Assembly: GCA_965215345.1 (NCBI GenBank)
Contig: CBDCDL010000002.1
Coordinates: 3,286,001 to 3,350,000, forward strand
Direction of reading: 5' to 3'
From: CATQHW01 sp965215345
GTDB taxonomy: Bacteria; Spirochaetota; Spirochaetia; SZUA-6; Bin103
DNA length: 64,000 nucleotides
Shown: piece after piece, positions 1 through 8,497 of the stretch
Layout of the letters: each line of letters begins with the position of its first letter
Numbering within the stretch: position 1 is the stretch's first letter
The notes under the pieces: generated by a model
Databases searched by the model: none
Told to the model about the DNA's origin: nothing
The model's input: only the letters and a program-made list of their open reading frames with translations
Made by a program: the position numbers and the translations under genes

Positions 1-2
1 TG

Positions 3-836
3 TGCTTCTATCCGTTCGTGATGATGACCGTGCTGTCGATCAACGCCGGCACGGACAGCATGCGCGGCGGCATCACGCTCTGGCCGCGCGTTTTCACGCT
101 GGTCAACTACCGGGTCATCCTGGAGAACGCGGCCATCCAGCGGGCCTACGTCGTCACCGTGATGAGGACGGTCATCGGCACGGCCGGCGGCGTGTTCGTC
201 ACGGCGCTGGTCGCCTATGGCTTGGCCGAGCGGCGTCTGCCGGGCCGCACGTACATCATGGTCTACATGGTGATCCCGATGTTCTTCTCGGGCGGGCTCA
301 TCCCGTACTTCCTGCAGCTTCGCGATCTGCGTCTGATCAACACGTTCTGGGTCTACGTCATCCCGCTGCTGTTCAACATCTGGAACGCGATCGTCATGAA
401 GACCTTCTTTCAGGAGATCCCGGTCAGCCTCAAGGAGTCCGCCCGGCTCGATGGCGCCAACGAGCTGGTGGTGCTCTTCAGGATCGTGTTCCCGGTTTCG
501 AAGCCGCTGTTCGCCGCGATCTCGCTGTTCGTGGCGGTCGGTCACTGGAACGACTGGTTCGCCGGCGCCTTCTTCGTCACCCGGCAGCACCTGCGGCCCG
601 TGCAGACCTATCTCATGGGCATCATGACCGCGGATCTCTCGGACTCGTTCAACCAGCAGACGGTGCAGGCGGCGCAGCAGTTGATGGGCCGATTCATCAC
701 CGACTACTCTACGATCACGTCCCTGTCGCTGCGCATGGCTGCCGTGATGATCGCTGTCCTGCCGATACTGATGGTGTATCCGTTCCTGCAGAAGTACTTC
801 GTCAAGGGCGTTCTGATCGGCTCGCTGAAGGGCTGA
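3..836 (+). CDS. Sugar ABC transporter permease, YtcP/LplC type (5' end outside window)
   Basis: Inner-membrane permease subunit of a CUT1-type carbohydrate ABC importer. The reading frame is open from base 3, so the true start lies upstream of the window; a GTG at 18 is in frame but would remove part of the first membrane segment. Several hydrophobic helices are visible, and the cytoplasmic EAA loop that contacts the ATPase is present (LKESARLDGANE followed by a hydrophobic stretch). The C-terminus FVKGVLIGSLKG is the usual ending of YtcP-type proteins and matches the permeases at 5640-6521 and 6531-7442. It lies 22 bases before a dehydrogenase gene on the same strand. The substrate is not identifiable. 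Confidence 0.9.
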   Translation, partial: CFYPFVMMTVLSINAGTDSMRGGITLWPRVFTLVNYRVILENAAIQRAYVVTVMRTVIGTAGGVFVTALVAYGLAERRLPGRTYIMVYMVIPMFFSGGLIPYFLQLRDLRLINTFWVYVIPLLFNIWNAIVMKTFFQEIPVSLKESARLDGANELVVLFRIVFPVSKPLFAAISLFVAVGHWNDWFAGAFFVTRQHLRPVQTYLMGIMTADLSDSFNQQTVQAAQQLMGRFITDYSTITSLSLRMAAVMIAVLPILMVYPFLQKYFVKGVLIGSLKG

Positions 837-858
837 TGAACCGGGAGACCGCAGGCAC

Positions 859-1641
859 ATGACGGTGGATCTGGCCGGCAGGATCGCGTTGGTTACGGGC
901 GCCGCGCAGGGAATCGGCCGCGCCATCGCCGACGCGATGTCCGCCAACGGCGCGCACGTCGTCTACAGCGACGCCGCACCCGACCGGCTGAGAGCGGATC
1001 CGCCCGTGGGGCCGAGCACCCAATCGATGGAACTGGACGTCACGAACGATGAGCACATCGATCGCGCCGTCGCCGATCTGCTGGCGGAACACGGTCGCAT
1101 CGACAGCCTGGTCAATAATGCCGGACTCAACACGTCGAACCGGGTCCCCACCGACGAGGTCTCGATCGAGGACTGGAACCGGATCGTGAACGTCGATCTG
1201 ACCGGGACGTTCCGCGTGAGCCGGACGGTGGCGGCACGGGCCATGATCCCGCAGCGAGGCGGCCGGATCATCAACATAGCTTCGGTGGGCGGAGTCGTGC
1301 CGTTCCGACTGCAGTCGGCGTACATCGCGGCGAAGACGGGCCTGATAGGCTTCAGCCGCGCGATGGCGCTGGAATGGGGGCACCATGGCGTCCTGGTCAA
1401 CGCGATCGCTCCGGGGTCGACCGTCACGCAGGCGACCCGCGGCCTGTTCTACGGGGAGTCCGGTGAGCTGAACCAATCGGCCGTCGAGCTCATGCGGCAC
1501 ATCCCGCTCGGACGGCCCGCTCAGCCGGAGGACATCGCCAACGCTGCGCTGTTCCTGGCGGCACCGGAGAGCTCGTACATCACCGGACACGTTCTGGTGG
1601 TGGATGGTGGCTGGACGGCAGGATACGCCCGCGATTTCTGA
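859..1641 (+). CDS. SDR-family NAD(P)-dependent oxidoreductase
   Basis: Cytoplasmic short-chain dehydrogenase of 260 residues, the usual size for classical SDRs. The nucleotide-binding motif TGAAQGIG is at residues 13-20, NNAG at 86-89, and the catalytic triad is Ser142, Tyr155 and Lys159 (YIAAK). It probably oxidises or reduces a sugar or sugar-acid hydroxyl, as judged by its place between a sugar permease and a zinc alcohol dehydrogenase; this is inference from context. The ATG at 859 is the first plausible start. The gene ends 22 bases before the next gene, and the two are probably co-transcribed. Confidence 0.93.
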   Translation: MTVDLAGRIALVTGAAQGIGRAIADAMSANGAHVVYSDAAPDRLRADPPVGPSTQSMELDVTNDEHIDRAVADLLAEHGRIDSLVNNAGLNTSNRVPTDEVSIEDWNRIVNVDLTGTFRVSRTVAARAMIPQRGGRIINIASVGGVVPFRLQSAYIAAKTGLIGFSRAMALEWGHHGVLVNAIAPGSTVTQATRGLFYGESGELNQSAVELMRHIPLGRPAQPEDIANAALFLAAPESSYITGHVLVVDGGWTAGYARDF

Positions 1642-1663
1642 CGCAGATGAGAGGTAGAAGGCG

Positions 1664-2704
1664 ATGATCGCATGGGTGCTGCATGGCAGCAGGGACCTGC
1701 GCCGCGAAGAGCGTCCGGTGCCGAGCCCGCTTGCGGATCAGGTGCTGGTGCGGGTGGAGCGTGTGGGCATCTGCGGCAGCGACGTGCGCTACTTCCAGAC
1801 CGGGAAAGTCGGTCCGTTTACCCCGACGCGGCCGTTCGTGCTCGGGCACGAGTTCTCGGGAGAGGTCGTCGAGGTCGGATCCGAAGCCGCCCGGCTCGCG
1901 GCCGGCGACCGGGTGGCGGTGGACCCGGCGCAACCCTGTTTCCGCTGCGAGGTGTGCCGCGACGGCCGCGGCAACCTCTGCGAATTCACCCGCTACTACG
2001 GCAGCGCCGCCAGCGATCCGCCGGTCGACGGTGCGTTCTGCGAGCTGATCGCCGTGCCGGCGGCCAACTGTTATCGGCTCGGGGAGGCGGTCAGCTACGC
2101 CGCGGGGGCGCTGCTGGAGCCCCTGGGCATCGCCACGCATGCCGTGCAGCGGGCGGGCGCGCTCATGGGCAAACCGATCGTGGTCTCGGGCGGCGGTCCC
2201 ATCGGTCAACTGGTAGCCACGGTGGCGAAAGCCGCCGGAGCCGCGTTCGTCGCCGTCGGCGATCCGCTAGCGTACCCGCGATCCGTCGCCGCGGGACGCG
2301 TGGATCACGCCTTCGATCCGACGGTCGCTGCCGGGGCGGCTGAGCTCGCCGACCTGACGCACGGCGGTCCCGCGGTGGTCTTCGAGGCGGCCGGCGCGGC
2401 CGCCTCGCTCGAGTGGGCGCTTGCACACGTGCGCCGGGGCGGCCGCGTGGTGCAGATCGGTCACCTGCCGAGCCCCACGAGCGCGTCCCTGCACCTCGTC
2501 ATGACACGAGAGCTGGAGATCACGGGGAGCTTCCGCCTGGGCAGCAACGGGTTTTCGGCGGGTGCGACGCTGGTGGAGAGCGGCCGGATCGAGATCGAGT
2601 CGCTGGTCTCTTCCGTCGCATCCCTCGACGATGTTCCCGGCGCCATCGAGGCGGCCGCTGACAACGATGCCGAAATCAAGCTGCAGGTGAGCGCAACGGG
2701 ATAG
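1664..2704 (+). CDS. Zinc-dependent alcohol/polyol dehydrogenase (MDR superfamily)
   Basis: Medium-chain zinc dehydrogenase of 346 residues, related to sorbitol, threonine and galactitol dehydrogenases. An N-terminal GroES-like domain carries GICGSD and the GHE motif for the catalytic zinc. The structural zinc site is complete, with Cys92, Cys95, Cys98 and Cys106. A Rossmann domain follows with the glycine motif GGGPIGQ. A Shine-Dalgarno-like GAGGTAGAAGG lies just before the ATG. It probably acts with the preceding SDR enzyme on a sugar imported by the upstream transporter. The exact polyol is unknown. Confidence 0.93.
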   Translation: MIAWVLHGSRDLRREERPVPSPLADQVLVRVERVGICGSDVRYFQTGKVGPFTPTRPFVLGHEFSGEVVEVGSEAARLAAGDRVAVDPAQPCFRCEVCRDGRGNLCEFTRYYGSAASDPPVDGAFCELIAVPAANCYRLGEAVSYAAGALLEPLGIATHAVQRAGALMGKPIVVSGGGPIGQLVATVAKAAGAAFVAVGDPLAYPRSVAAGRVDHAFDPTVAAGAAELADLTHGGPAVVFEAAGAAASLEWALAHVRRGGRVVQIGHLPSPTSASLHLVMTRELEITGSFRLGSNGFSAGATLVESGRIEIESLVSSVASLDDVPGAIEAAADNDAEIKLQVSATG

Positions 2705-2709
2705 CGTTC

Positions 2710-3864
2710 GTGCTGAAGAAGATCGAGGACGCGGTCCTGTACCGGGACGATCGTTACTACTGCGGCCCGGGGCCGGCCGTGGTCTGCTTTCCGGACGGGG
2801 AGTTGCGGGTCGTGTTCCGCCGCCACCGCTGCTGGACACCCGAGGTGATGATGCATGTCCATCCGACCACGGAGCAGTGCCTGATCCGGTCGGCCGACGG
2901 CGGCAGGACGTGGTCGCAGCCGCGGGTCTTCATGGGCGGCGGCCAGTGCGCCGTCGCCGGCCTGACACGCGACGGGACCATGCTGTTCGTGACCCATCGC
3001 CAGGAGCTGGTTCCCTACGCCGCTCGGGAGCTGTTGGTCGGCGGTGTCAGTTCCGAGGTCGCCACCTTGATCGCCGGTTTGCGTGCCGACGGTCAGGACG
3101 TGGCCGCGGACAGCCTGGAACGGAAGCAGTCGCATTGGCCGACGCTGAGCGCAGGGACCGAGATCTGGCGCTCGGGCAACCGGGGCGACGACTGGGAGGG
3201 ACCGTCCTGGGTCGGCGAGATTCCGGGCCTGCCGTCGCTCCATTCGGGGTTGCATGCGCCCGTCCATCTGCGCGGGTTTCCGATCGAGTTGGCCGACGGC
3301 GACCTGGTGTTGCCGGTGCAGGGGCGGGGAGTCGGTTCGGTTCTGGCGGCTTCCACCGATGGCGGCCGATCGTGGGAGTACCGCGGCCTGGCTGCGCCGA
3401 TTCCGCCCGGCAGGGCGGGCATGGCCTTCAACGAGTGGAGCGTCATCGAGACCGCAGCCGGGGACCTGATCGGCTTCGTTCGCTCGGAGATGGAGGAGCG
3501 GCACGGCGGTCAGCATCTGTGGACGGTGCGCTCCACGGACAAGGGCCGGACCTGGAGCGAGCCGCAGCGTGAGGACGTGTGGGGCTATCCGTACTTCGCC
3601 CTCACGCTACCGTCCGGCAACGTCCTGCTCGTCTATGGATACCGGCGCGAGCCCTACGGCATCCGTGCACGCGTGCTGGACCCGGAGTGCCGCGCTCCCG
3701 GCGACGCCGATGAGCACGTGATTCGGCGGGATGGCGGCACCCTGGACCTGGGCTATCCGCATGCCGCCGCGCTGTGCGACGGGCGGGTGCTCATCGTCTA
3801 CTACTTCAACGACTGCGACGGCGGACAGCGCTTCGTGGCAGGCACGATCGTCGAGGCGGCGTGA
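2710..3864 (+). CDS. Asp-box (BNR) sialidase-like protein
   Basis: Protein of 384 residues with repeated Asp-box motifs of the type S-x-D-x-G-x-T-W, at SADGGRTW, STDGGRSW and STDKGRTW, which mark a sialidase-type six-bladed beta-propeller. No signal peptide is evident, so it is probably cytoplasmic and acts on an imported oligosaccharide. The start is GTG at 2710, six bases after the stop of the dehydrogenase gene, indicating tight coupling. Family membership is clear from the motifs. True sialidase activity is uncertain, since Asp-boxes also occur in other glycosidases and non-enzymatic propellers. Confidence 0.85.
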   Translation: MLKKIEDAVLYRDDRYYCGPGPAVVCFPDGELRVVFRRHRCWTPEVMMHVHPTTEQCLIRSADGGRTWSQPRVFMGGGQCAVAGLTRDGTMLFVTHRQELVPYAARELLVGGVSSEVATLIAGLRADGQDVAADSLERKQSHWPTLSAGTEIWRSGNRGDDWEGPSWVGEIPGLPSLHSGLHAPVHLRGFPIELADGDLVLPVQGRGVGSVLAASTDGGRSWEYRGLAAPIPPGRAGMAFNEWSVIETAAGDLIGFVRSEMEERHGGQHLWTVRSTDKGRTWSEPQREDVWGYPYFALTLPSGNVLLVYGYRREPYGIRARVLDPECRAPGDADEHVIRRDGGTLDLGYPHAAALCDGRVLIVYYFNDCDGGQRFVAGTIVEAA

Positions 3865-3933
3865 GCATGGGGGGTGACGGGACCGTAGCGCGCCGGGAGA
3901 GTTCGTCATGGAAGCTCAGCGTTTGCAGCTCGG

Positions 3934-5643
3934 TCAGGGGGCCGGCGGAACCGGCTCGATGACGAACAGCCGCCGGTTGGTCGGCGCCTCGTTCAGGGTC
4001 TGGCGGGCGCCGCTCGGCCACTCGATCTGCACGGTGGCGATGTGGTCCATGTCGAGTCCCAGGCCGAAATGGGCGATGGCCTCGTTCTGGCCCAGGTAGT
4101 TGTTGCTGCCGCCCAGCACCTGCACCAGGCGCCGATCCGGGGCGGCCGCGCGCGGAGTGACGGTGATCCGGGCGCCGACCCCCTGCCGGTTGGACACCGT
4201 GCCTTCCAGCCGGAGTTGCAGCCAGCGGTTTGGTCCCATCTGCCCCGGACGGTTGGTGTCGTTGCGGTACAGGACCGGGCGGCCGCTGTTGTGCACCACC
4301 AGCAGGTCCAGGTCGCCGTCAGGCTCCAGGTCGAACGCCGCCAGCCCGGTACCGACGCCGGTGGCCGTGAGCCCCTCCTGCTGCGCCACCTCGGTGAACC
4401 GGCCGTTGCCGTCGTTGCGCCACAGCCGCATCGGGTCGTCGGCGAAGCCGGTGGTGTTGGCGGTGTAGGGGACCTCGTCCGCGTAGTCCACGCCGGTGGC
4501 CAGCACCAGGTCCAGGTCGCCGTCGTTGTCGTAGTCCAGGAAGGTGGTGCCCCATCCCCAGGATCCGTCACGCACGCCGGCGGCGTCGGTGGCGTCCTCG
4601 AAGAAGCCGCGGCCCAGGTTGCGGTACAGCCGGTTGCCGTCGCGGTACGGCACGCCCTCCTCGTAGATGGCGCTCACGAACCAGTCCATCCGGCCGTCAC
4701 CGTCGTAATCGCCCACCGCCGACCCCATCCCGTACTCGTCGGTACCGACCCGAGCCCCGGTCGTGCCGTGCGCGAAGCGCCCGTTGCCGCGGTTCCAGTA
4801 GAGCTGGCTGGCGTTGTGGTCGGCCACGATGATCAGTTCCGGGTACAGGTCGTCGTCCAGCAGGGCGAAGGTCGACGTGAGGCTCTGGCCCTCGGCCAGC
4901 GGGTTGACCGCGATGATGCGGTGCTGGGAGACGCCGGCATGGCGGGTCACGTCCTCGAAGCTGCCCGGCGCCTGCGCCCCGCGGTTGCGCAGCAGGCGCG
5001 CGTTGCTCTGCGCGCCCACGGTCATCTGGCGCAGGAAGCGCCACTCGGTGGTGTGCAGGTCCAGGTAGCCGTCCAGGTCGTAGTCTCCGAAGGCAGCGCT
5101 GAAGCCGAAGTGCAGGTCGTCGCCCTCGGTCGCCGCGCCGCGCGCCATCGCCTCTTCGGAGAACCTGCCGGCGCCGTCGTTCACGAACAGGTGGAAGCGG
5201 TGCGAGAACAGGCTGGTCACGTACAGGTCCAGATCGCCGTCGTTGTCGATGTCGCCCCAGGAGGCGCCGTTGGACTGCACGTCGGCCAGGTGAGCCGCCC
5301 CGAAGGCGGCTTCCGTGACGTCCGCGAAGGTGCCGTCGCCGCTGTTCCGGTACAGGATGTCGCGATCGTCCAGGCGCGTGACGTAGAGATCGACCAGTCC
5401 GTCTCCGTCGTAATCTCCTGCCGCGACCCCGCCGGTCTTGTAGCTCTGCATGGCTGCGGGTATGTCGCCCGCACGGCGAAACTGCACGTAGTCGATGCCG
5501 GCGGCCTCCGTCACGTCGCGGAAGGTCTGCGCCGACACCGGCACCGACGCGACGCAGGCGAGAACGGCGGCGAACAGGAACCTGATCACTCTTCGAGCAA
5601 GATTCGCTGCGCTCATTCTGCGAGTGAGGTTCGCACCGCTCAT
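3934..5643 (-). CDS. Secreted FG-GAP repeat protein with C-terminal ASPIC/UnbV domain (CRTAC1-like)
   Basis: Predicted exported protein of 569 residues or slightly fewer. A signal peptide ends near VPVSAQ. Calcium-binding FG-GAP-like repeats follow (YDGDGLVDLYV, YDLDGYLDL, YDGDGRMDWFV, YDNDGDLDLVLA), typical of an integrin-alpha-like beta-propeller. The last about 80 residues (GGSNNYLGQNE, HFGLG) match the ASPIC/UnbV domain. The annotated ATG overlaps the TGA of the permease gene upstream (ATGA); a second in-frame ATG nine codons later precedes a near-duplicate N-terminal segment and may be the real start. It is the last gene of the sugar-transport operon. Its role there is unknown. Confidence 0.88.
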   Translation of the reverse strand: MSGANLTRRMSAANLARRVIRFLFAAVLACVASVPVSAQTFRDVTEAAGIDYVQFRRAGDIPAAMQSYKTGGVAAGDYDGDGLVDLYVTRLDDRDILYRNSGDGTFADVTEAAFGAAHLADVQSNGASWGDIDNDGDLDLYVTSLFSHRFHLFVNDGAGRFSEEAMARGAATEGDDLHFGFSAAFGDYDLDGYLDLHTTEWRFLRQMTVGAQSNARLLRNRGAQAPGSFEDVTRHAGVSQHRIIAVNPLAEGQSLTSTFALLDDDLYPELIIVADHNASQLYWNRGNGRFAHGTTGARVGTDEYGMGSAVGDYDGDGRMDWFVSAIYEEGVPYRDGNRLYRNLGRGFFEDATDAAGVRDGSWGWGTTFLDYDNDGDLDLVLATGVDYADEVPYTANTTGFADDPMRLWRNDGNGRFTEVAQQEGLTATGVGTGLAAFDLEPDGDLDLLVVHNSGRPVLYRNDTNRPGQMGPNRWLQLRLEGTVSNRQGVGARITVTPRAAAPDRRLVQVLGGSNNYLGQNEAIAHFGLGLDMDHIATVQIEWPSGARQTLNEAPTNRRLFVIEPVPPAP

Positions 5644-6521
5644 TCCTTCACCGCTCCCACCAGGATTCCCTTGATGAAGTAGCGCTGCAGGAACGGGTAG
5701 GCCAGCACGATGGGAACGATCGTCACCATCATGGTCGCGAACTGCAGGCCGTCGGCATGCAGGTAGTGGGAGTTGGCCTCATCGACCATGGTCCGCGCCG
5801 CCTCGGTGGTGAAGTCGCCCATGTTGGCCTGCTTGATGACCCGGACCAGCACCCCCTGCAACGTATCCAGCCAGTCCGAGCGCGTAAAGTAGGCGGTATC
5901 GAACCAGGAGCTCCACTGCGCGACCGCCGCGAACAGCGCGATCACGGCGATCACGGGCGTCGAGATCGGCAGGTAGATGGCCCGGAAAACCCGCCCGTAG
6001 CCGGCGCCGTCCACGCGGGCCGACTCCTCCAGGGAGACAGGGATCTCATTGAACTGCGCCATGAAGATGATCACGTAGAAGAACGAGAACAGGTTCGGCA
6101 GGATGTACACGCCGAACCGGTCGAGGAGGCCCAGCGCCCGCAGATTGAGGTAGACCGGGATCAGGCCGCCCGAGAAGAACAGCGGGACGGTGAACAGGAT
6201 CAGGTACAGGTTGCGGTAGGGAAGCTCCCGCTTGCGCAGCGCGAACGCGCACATGGCGCAGGTCAGCACCGTGGCCGCGGCGCCCACGACCGTCCGGCTG
6301 ACCGACATCAGGAAGGCGTCCAGCAGACGCCCGCTGCCGAAGATGATCCGGTAGTGGCGCAGGGTCAGATCTTCCGTGAGCAGCCACGCCGGACCGAAGA
6401 CGAGCCCGCCGTTCAGGGAATTGAGAGCGAAGTAATAGAGGGGATAGAGGATGGCCAACGTCAGGATGATGATCGGAACGTAGATGACCAAGTACACCGC
6501 CAGCGTCGGCCGCCGGGTCAT
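5640..6521 (-). CDS. Sugar ABC transporter permease, YtcP type (second of two tandem copies)
   Basis: CUT1 inner-membrane permease of 293 residues, with the EAA loop LEESARVDGAGYGRVFRAI and the family C-terminus YFIKGILVGAVKE. It is closely related to the permease at 6531-7442, sharing long stretches such as FFSGGLIP and LPNLFSFFYVIIFM, so the pair looks like a gene duplication. It starts nine bases after its paralogue and overlaps the downstream FG-GAP gene by four bases. Having two YtcP-type subunits beside one LplB-type subunit is unusual. Either they alternate as partners or one serves a different binding protein. Confidence 0.92.
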   Translation of the reverse strand: MTRRPTLAVYLVIYVPIIILTLAILYPLYYFALNSLNGGLVFGPAWLLTEDLTLRHYRIIFGSGRLLDAFLMSVSRTVVGAAATVLTCAMCAFALRKRELPYRNLYLILFTVPLFFSGGLIPVYLNLRALGLLDRFGVYILPNLFSFFYVIIFMAQFNEIPVSLEESARVDGAGYGRVFRAIYLPISTPVIAVIALFAAVAQWSSWFDTAYFTRSDWLDTLQGVLVRVIKQANMGDFTTEAARTMVDEANSHYLHADGLQFATMMVTIVPIVLAYPFLQRYFIKGILVGAVKE

Positions 6522-6530
6522 CGCGGCGAC

Positions 6531-7442
6531 TTACCCCTTGATGGAGCCGATAAGGATGCCCTTGATGAAGTAGCGCTGCAGGAACGGGTAGACCATCACG
6601 ATGGGAACGATCGTCACCATCATGGTCGCGAACTGCACGCCCTCCGGATTGAGAAAGTTGGCTACCTGCTCATCCTGCAGGGCCGCCATTTCCTGCACGA
6701 AACTGCCCAGGCTGCTCTGCTTGATGATGCGAAGCAGAACCGCCTGCAGCGTCTCCAGACTCTCCGAGCGCGTGAAGTACAACGTGTCGAACCACGAGTT
6801 CCACTGCGCGACGCCGGCGAACAGGGCGATGGCGGCGATCAAGGGCATCGATATGGGGAAGTAGATCCTCACGAAGATGCGGAAGTAGCCGGCGCCGTCG
6901 ATGCGGGCCGAGTCCTCCAGCGAGACCGGCAGGTCGTTGAAGCTGGTCATCATGATGATCACGTAGAAGAACGAGAACAGGTTCGGCAGGATGTAGACCA
7001 GGAAGTTGTCCAACAGCCCGAGAAACCGGAAGTTGAGGTAGATCGGAATCAGGCCGCCGGAGAAGAACAGCGGAATGGCGAAGATCACCAGGTACCAGTT
7101 GCGGAACGGCAGGTTGGGCTTGCGCAGCGCGAATGCGCACATCGCGCAGTTGAATACCGTAACCACGGTGCCGATCACGGTCCGGGCCGTCGACGTCGTG
7201 AACGCGGTCAGCAGGCGATTGTTGGCGAAGATCACCTGGTAGTTCCTGAGCGTGAGGTCCGGAGGCAGCAGGTACGCGGGACCGAAGTTGAGCAGGGTGT
7301 TCACGGAGTTGATCAAGTAGTAGTAGAACGGGTAGAGGATGGAGATGCCGAGTAGCACGAGCGGCGCGTAGATCCCGGCGTACATCAGCGGCGTGATTCG
7401 CCGGTGGTGGGCGAGGATGCCGTGCTGGGCTCTTGAACCCAT
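6531..7442 (-). CDS. Sugar ABC transporter permease, YtcP type (first of two tandem copies)
   Basis: CUT1 permease of 303 residues with an EAA loop (LEDSARIDGAGYFRIF) and the C-terminus FIKGILIGSIKG. The frame stays open upstream to 8360, but that part only shadows the LplB-type gene. The ATG at 7442 overlaps the TGA of that gene (ATGA) and begins a basic N-terminus followed by the first membrane helix, so it is the chosen start. It forms the heterodimer partner expected for the LplB-type subunit. No ATPase is encoded nearby, and such systems often use a shared MsmK/UgpC-type ATPase encoded elsewhere. Confidence 0.92.
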   Translation of the reverse strand: MGSRAQHGILAHHRRITPLMYAGIYAPLVLLGISILYPFYYYLINSVNTLLNFGPAYLLPPDLTLRNYQVIFANNRLLTAFTTSTARTVIGTVVTVFNCAMCAFALRKPNLPFRNWYLVIFAIPLFFSGGLIPIYLNFRFLGLLDNFLVYILPNLFSFFYVIIMMTSFNDLPVSLEDSARIDGAGYFRIFVRIYFPISMPLIAAIALFAGVAQWNSWFDTLYFTRSESLETLQAVLLRIIKQSSLGSFVQEMAALQDEQVANFLNPEGVQFATMMVTIVPIVMVYPFLQRYFIKGILIGSIKG

Positions 7443-8416
7443 CAGAACAGCCCCTTGCCGGTGAGCCGCTTGCTGAGGCTGTTGACGCTCAGCAGGATCG
7501 CCAAGTTGATCACCGACTTGAACAGGCCGGCGGCCGTGGCGTACGAGTAGCGGCCGTGCTCCAGTCCGACCCGCAGGATCAGCGTGTCGAAGATGTCCGA
7601 CACCCCGCGGTTGAACGGGTTGCCGAGCACGAACACCTGGTCGAAGGTGTCGCCGGTGCCCTGCATGATCTGTGAGCAGCGCAGGATCAGCAGGATCATG
7701 AAGGTGCCGAGCAGGTGCGGCCAGGTGATGTGGATGGCTTTGGCCCAGCGCCCGCCGCCATCGATCTCGCACGCCTCGTACATCTCCTGGTCGATGCCGG
7801 CGATCACGGCCAGGTAGATGATCGACCCCCAGCCCACCTCCTTCCAGAAGTCGGACAGGACCAGCAGTGGCCAGAAGAAGGTCTTGTCGGCGATCAGGTC
7901 CACAGGCTCGCCGATCAGCCCCAGGCCGAGCAGCAGGGCGTTGAACGGCGATTCCGGGGTGGGGCGCAGGAAGTTGTACATCATGCCGCCCACCACCACC
8001 CAGGAGATGAAGTGCGGGAGATAGGACACGGTCTGCGCCGTCTTCTTGAAGCCGCGGTGAATCACCTCGTTGAGCATCAGGGCCAGCAGCACCGGCGGCA
8101 GCGACAGCAGACCCAACTTGAGCGCCGAGATGACCAGGGTGTTGCGCAGCACCACGCTGAAGTTGGGCGCCTTGAAGAAGTCGATGAAGTGCTCGAAGCC
8201 GTTGTTGAATGCCCACGGACTGGCCCAGATGCCGGTGAACACGTCGTAGCGCTTGAAGGCGATGACGATCCCGTACAGCGGCAGGTAGTTGAAGAGGATG
8301 GTGGCCAGCAGCGACGGCAGGATCATCAGGTGCAGCATGTGGATGCCGCGGTCGGCCCACGTTCGCCGCCTGCGCGTGAGATGTCTGGTCAGGGTCCGTT
8401 GGGTGAGCTCGCTCAT
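7442..8416 (-). CDS. Sugar ABC transporter permease, LplB type
   Basis: CUT1 permease with a basic N-terminus (RRRRTWADRG), a first helix followed by YLPLYGIVIAFKRYD, and the EAA loop YEACEIDGGGRWAKAIH. The frame extends to an ATG at 8449. I place the start at 8416 (MSELTQ) because the longer version runs through a GC-rich hairpin at 8433-8471, and because the shorter N-terminus suits the family. Neither start has a strong Shine-Dalgarno sequence. It pairs with the downstream YtcP-type subunits and receives substrate from the binding protein encoded just upstream. Confidence 0.9.
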   Translation of the reverse strand: MSELTQRTLTRHLTRRRRTWADRGIHMLHLMILPSLLATILFNYLPLYGIVIAFKRYDVFTGIWASPWAFNNGFEHFIDFFKAPNFSVVLRNTLVISALKLGLLSLPPVLLALMLNEVIHRGFKKTAQTVSYLPHFISWVVVGGMMYNFLRPTPESPFNALLLGLGLIGEPVDLIADKTFFWPLLVLSDFWKEVGWGSIIYLAVIAGIDQEMYEACEIDGGGRWAKAIHITWPHLLGTFMILLILRCSQIMQGTGDTFDQVFVLGNPFNRGVSDIFDTLILRVGLEHGRYSYATAAGLFKSVINLAILLSVNSLSKRLTGKGLF

Positions 8417-8428
8417 CGCACTATTCGC

Positions 8429-8471
8429 AAAAGGGGCGGCGCCACGCATCGGCTACGCGCGGCGCCACCCC
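8429..8471 (-). terminator. Terminator-like hairpin between binding-protein and permease genes
   Basis: Arms at 8433-8443 and 8461-8471 pair over 11 bases with one mismatch around a 17-base loop. On the transcribed strand the stem is followed by TTTT (8429-8432). It lies downstream of the binding-protein stop codon (8498) and just upstream of the permease start. Partial termination or 3'-end stabilisation here would give more binding protein than permease, as is common in ABC importer operons. Activity is inferred from the sequence only. Confidence 0.6.
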
Positions 8472-8497
8472 TCGTCAGGTCGTAGACGAGTCGACCT

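Noticed and set aside
2..862. 286-codon frame overlapping the first permease
   Set aside because: Composition is Arg/His/Gly-rich and motif-free; the other frame gives an unmistakable permease.
7443..8360. N-terminal extension of the YtcP-type permease frame
   Set aside because: It overlaps the LplB-type gene in another frame, lacks membrane helices, and the ATGA overlap at 7442 gives a normal permease start.
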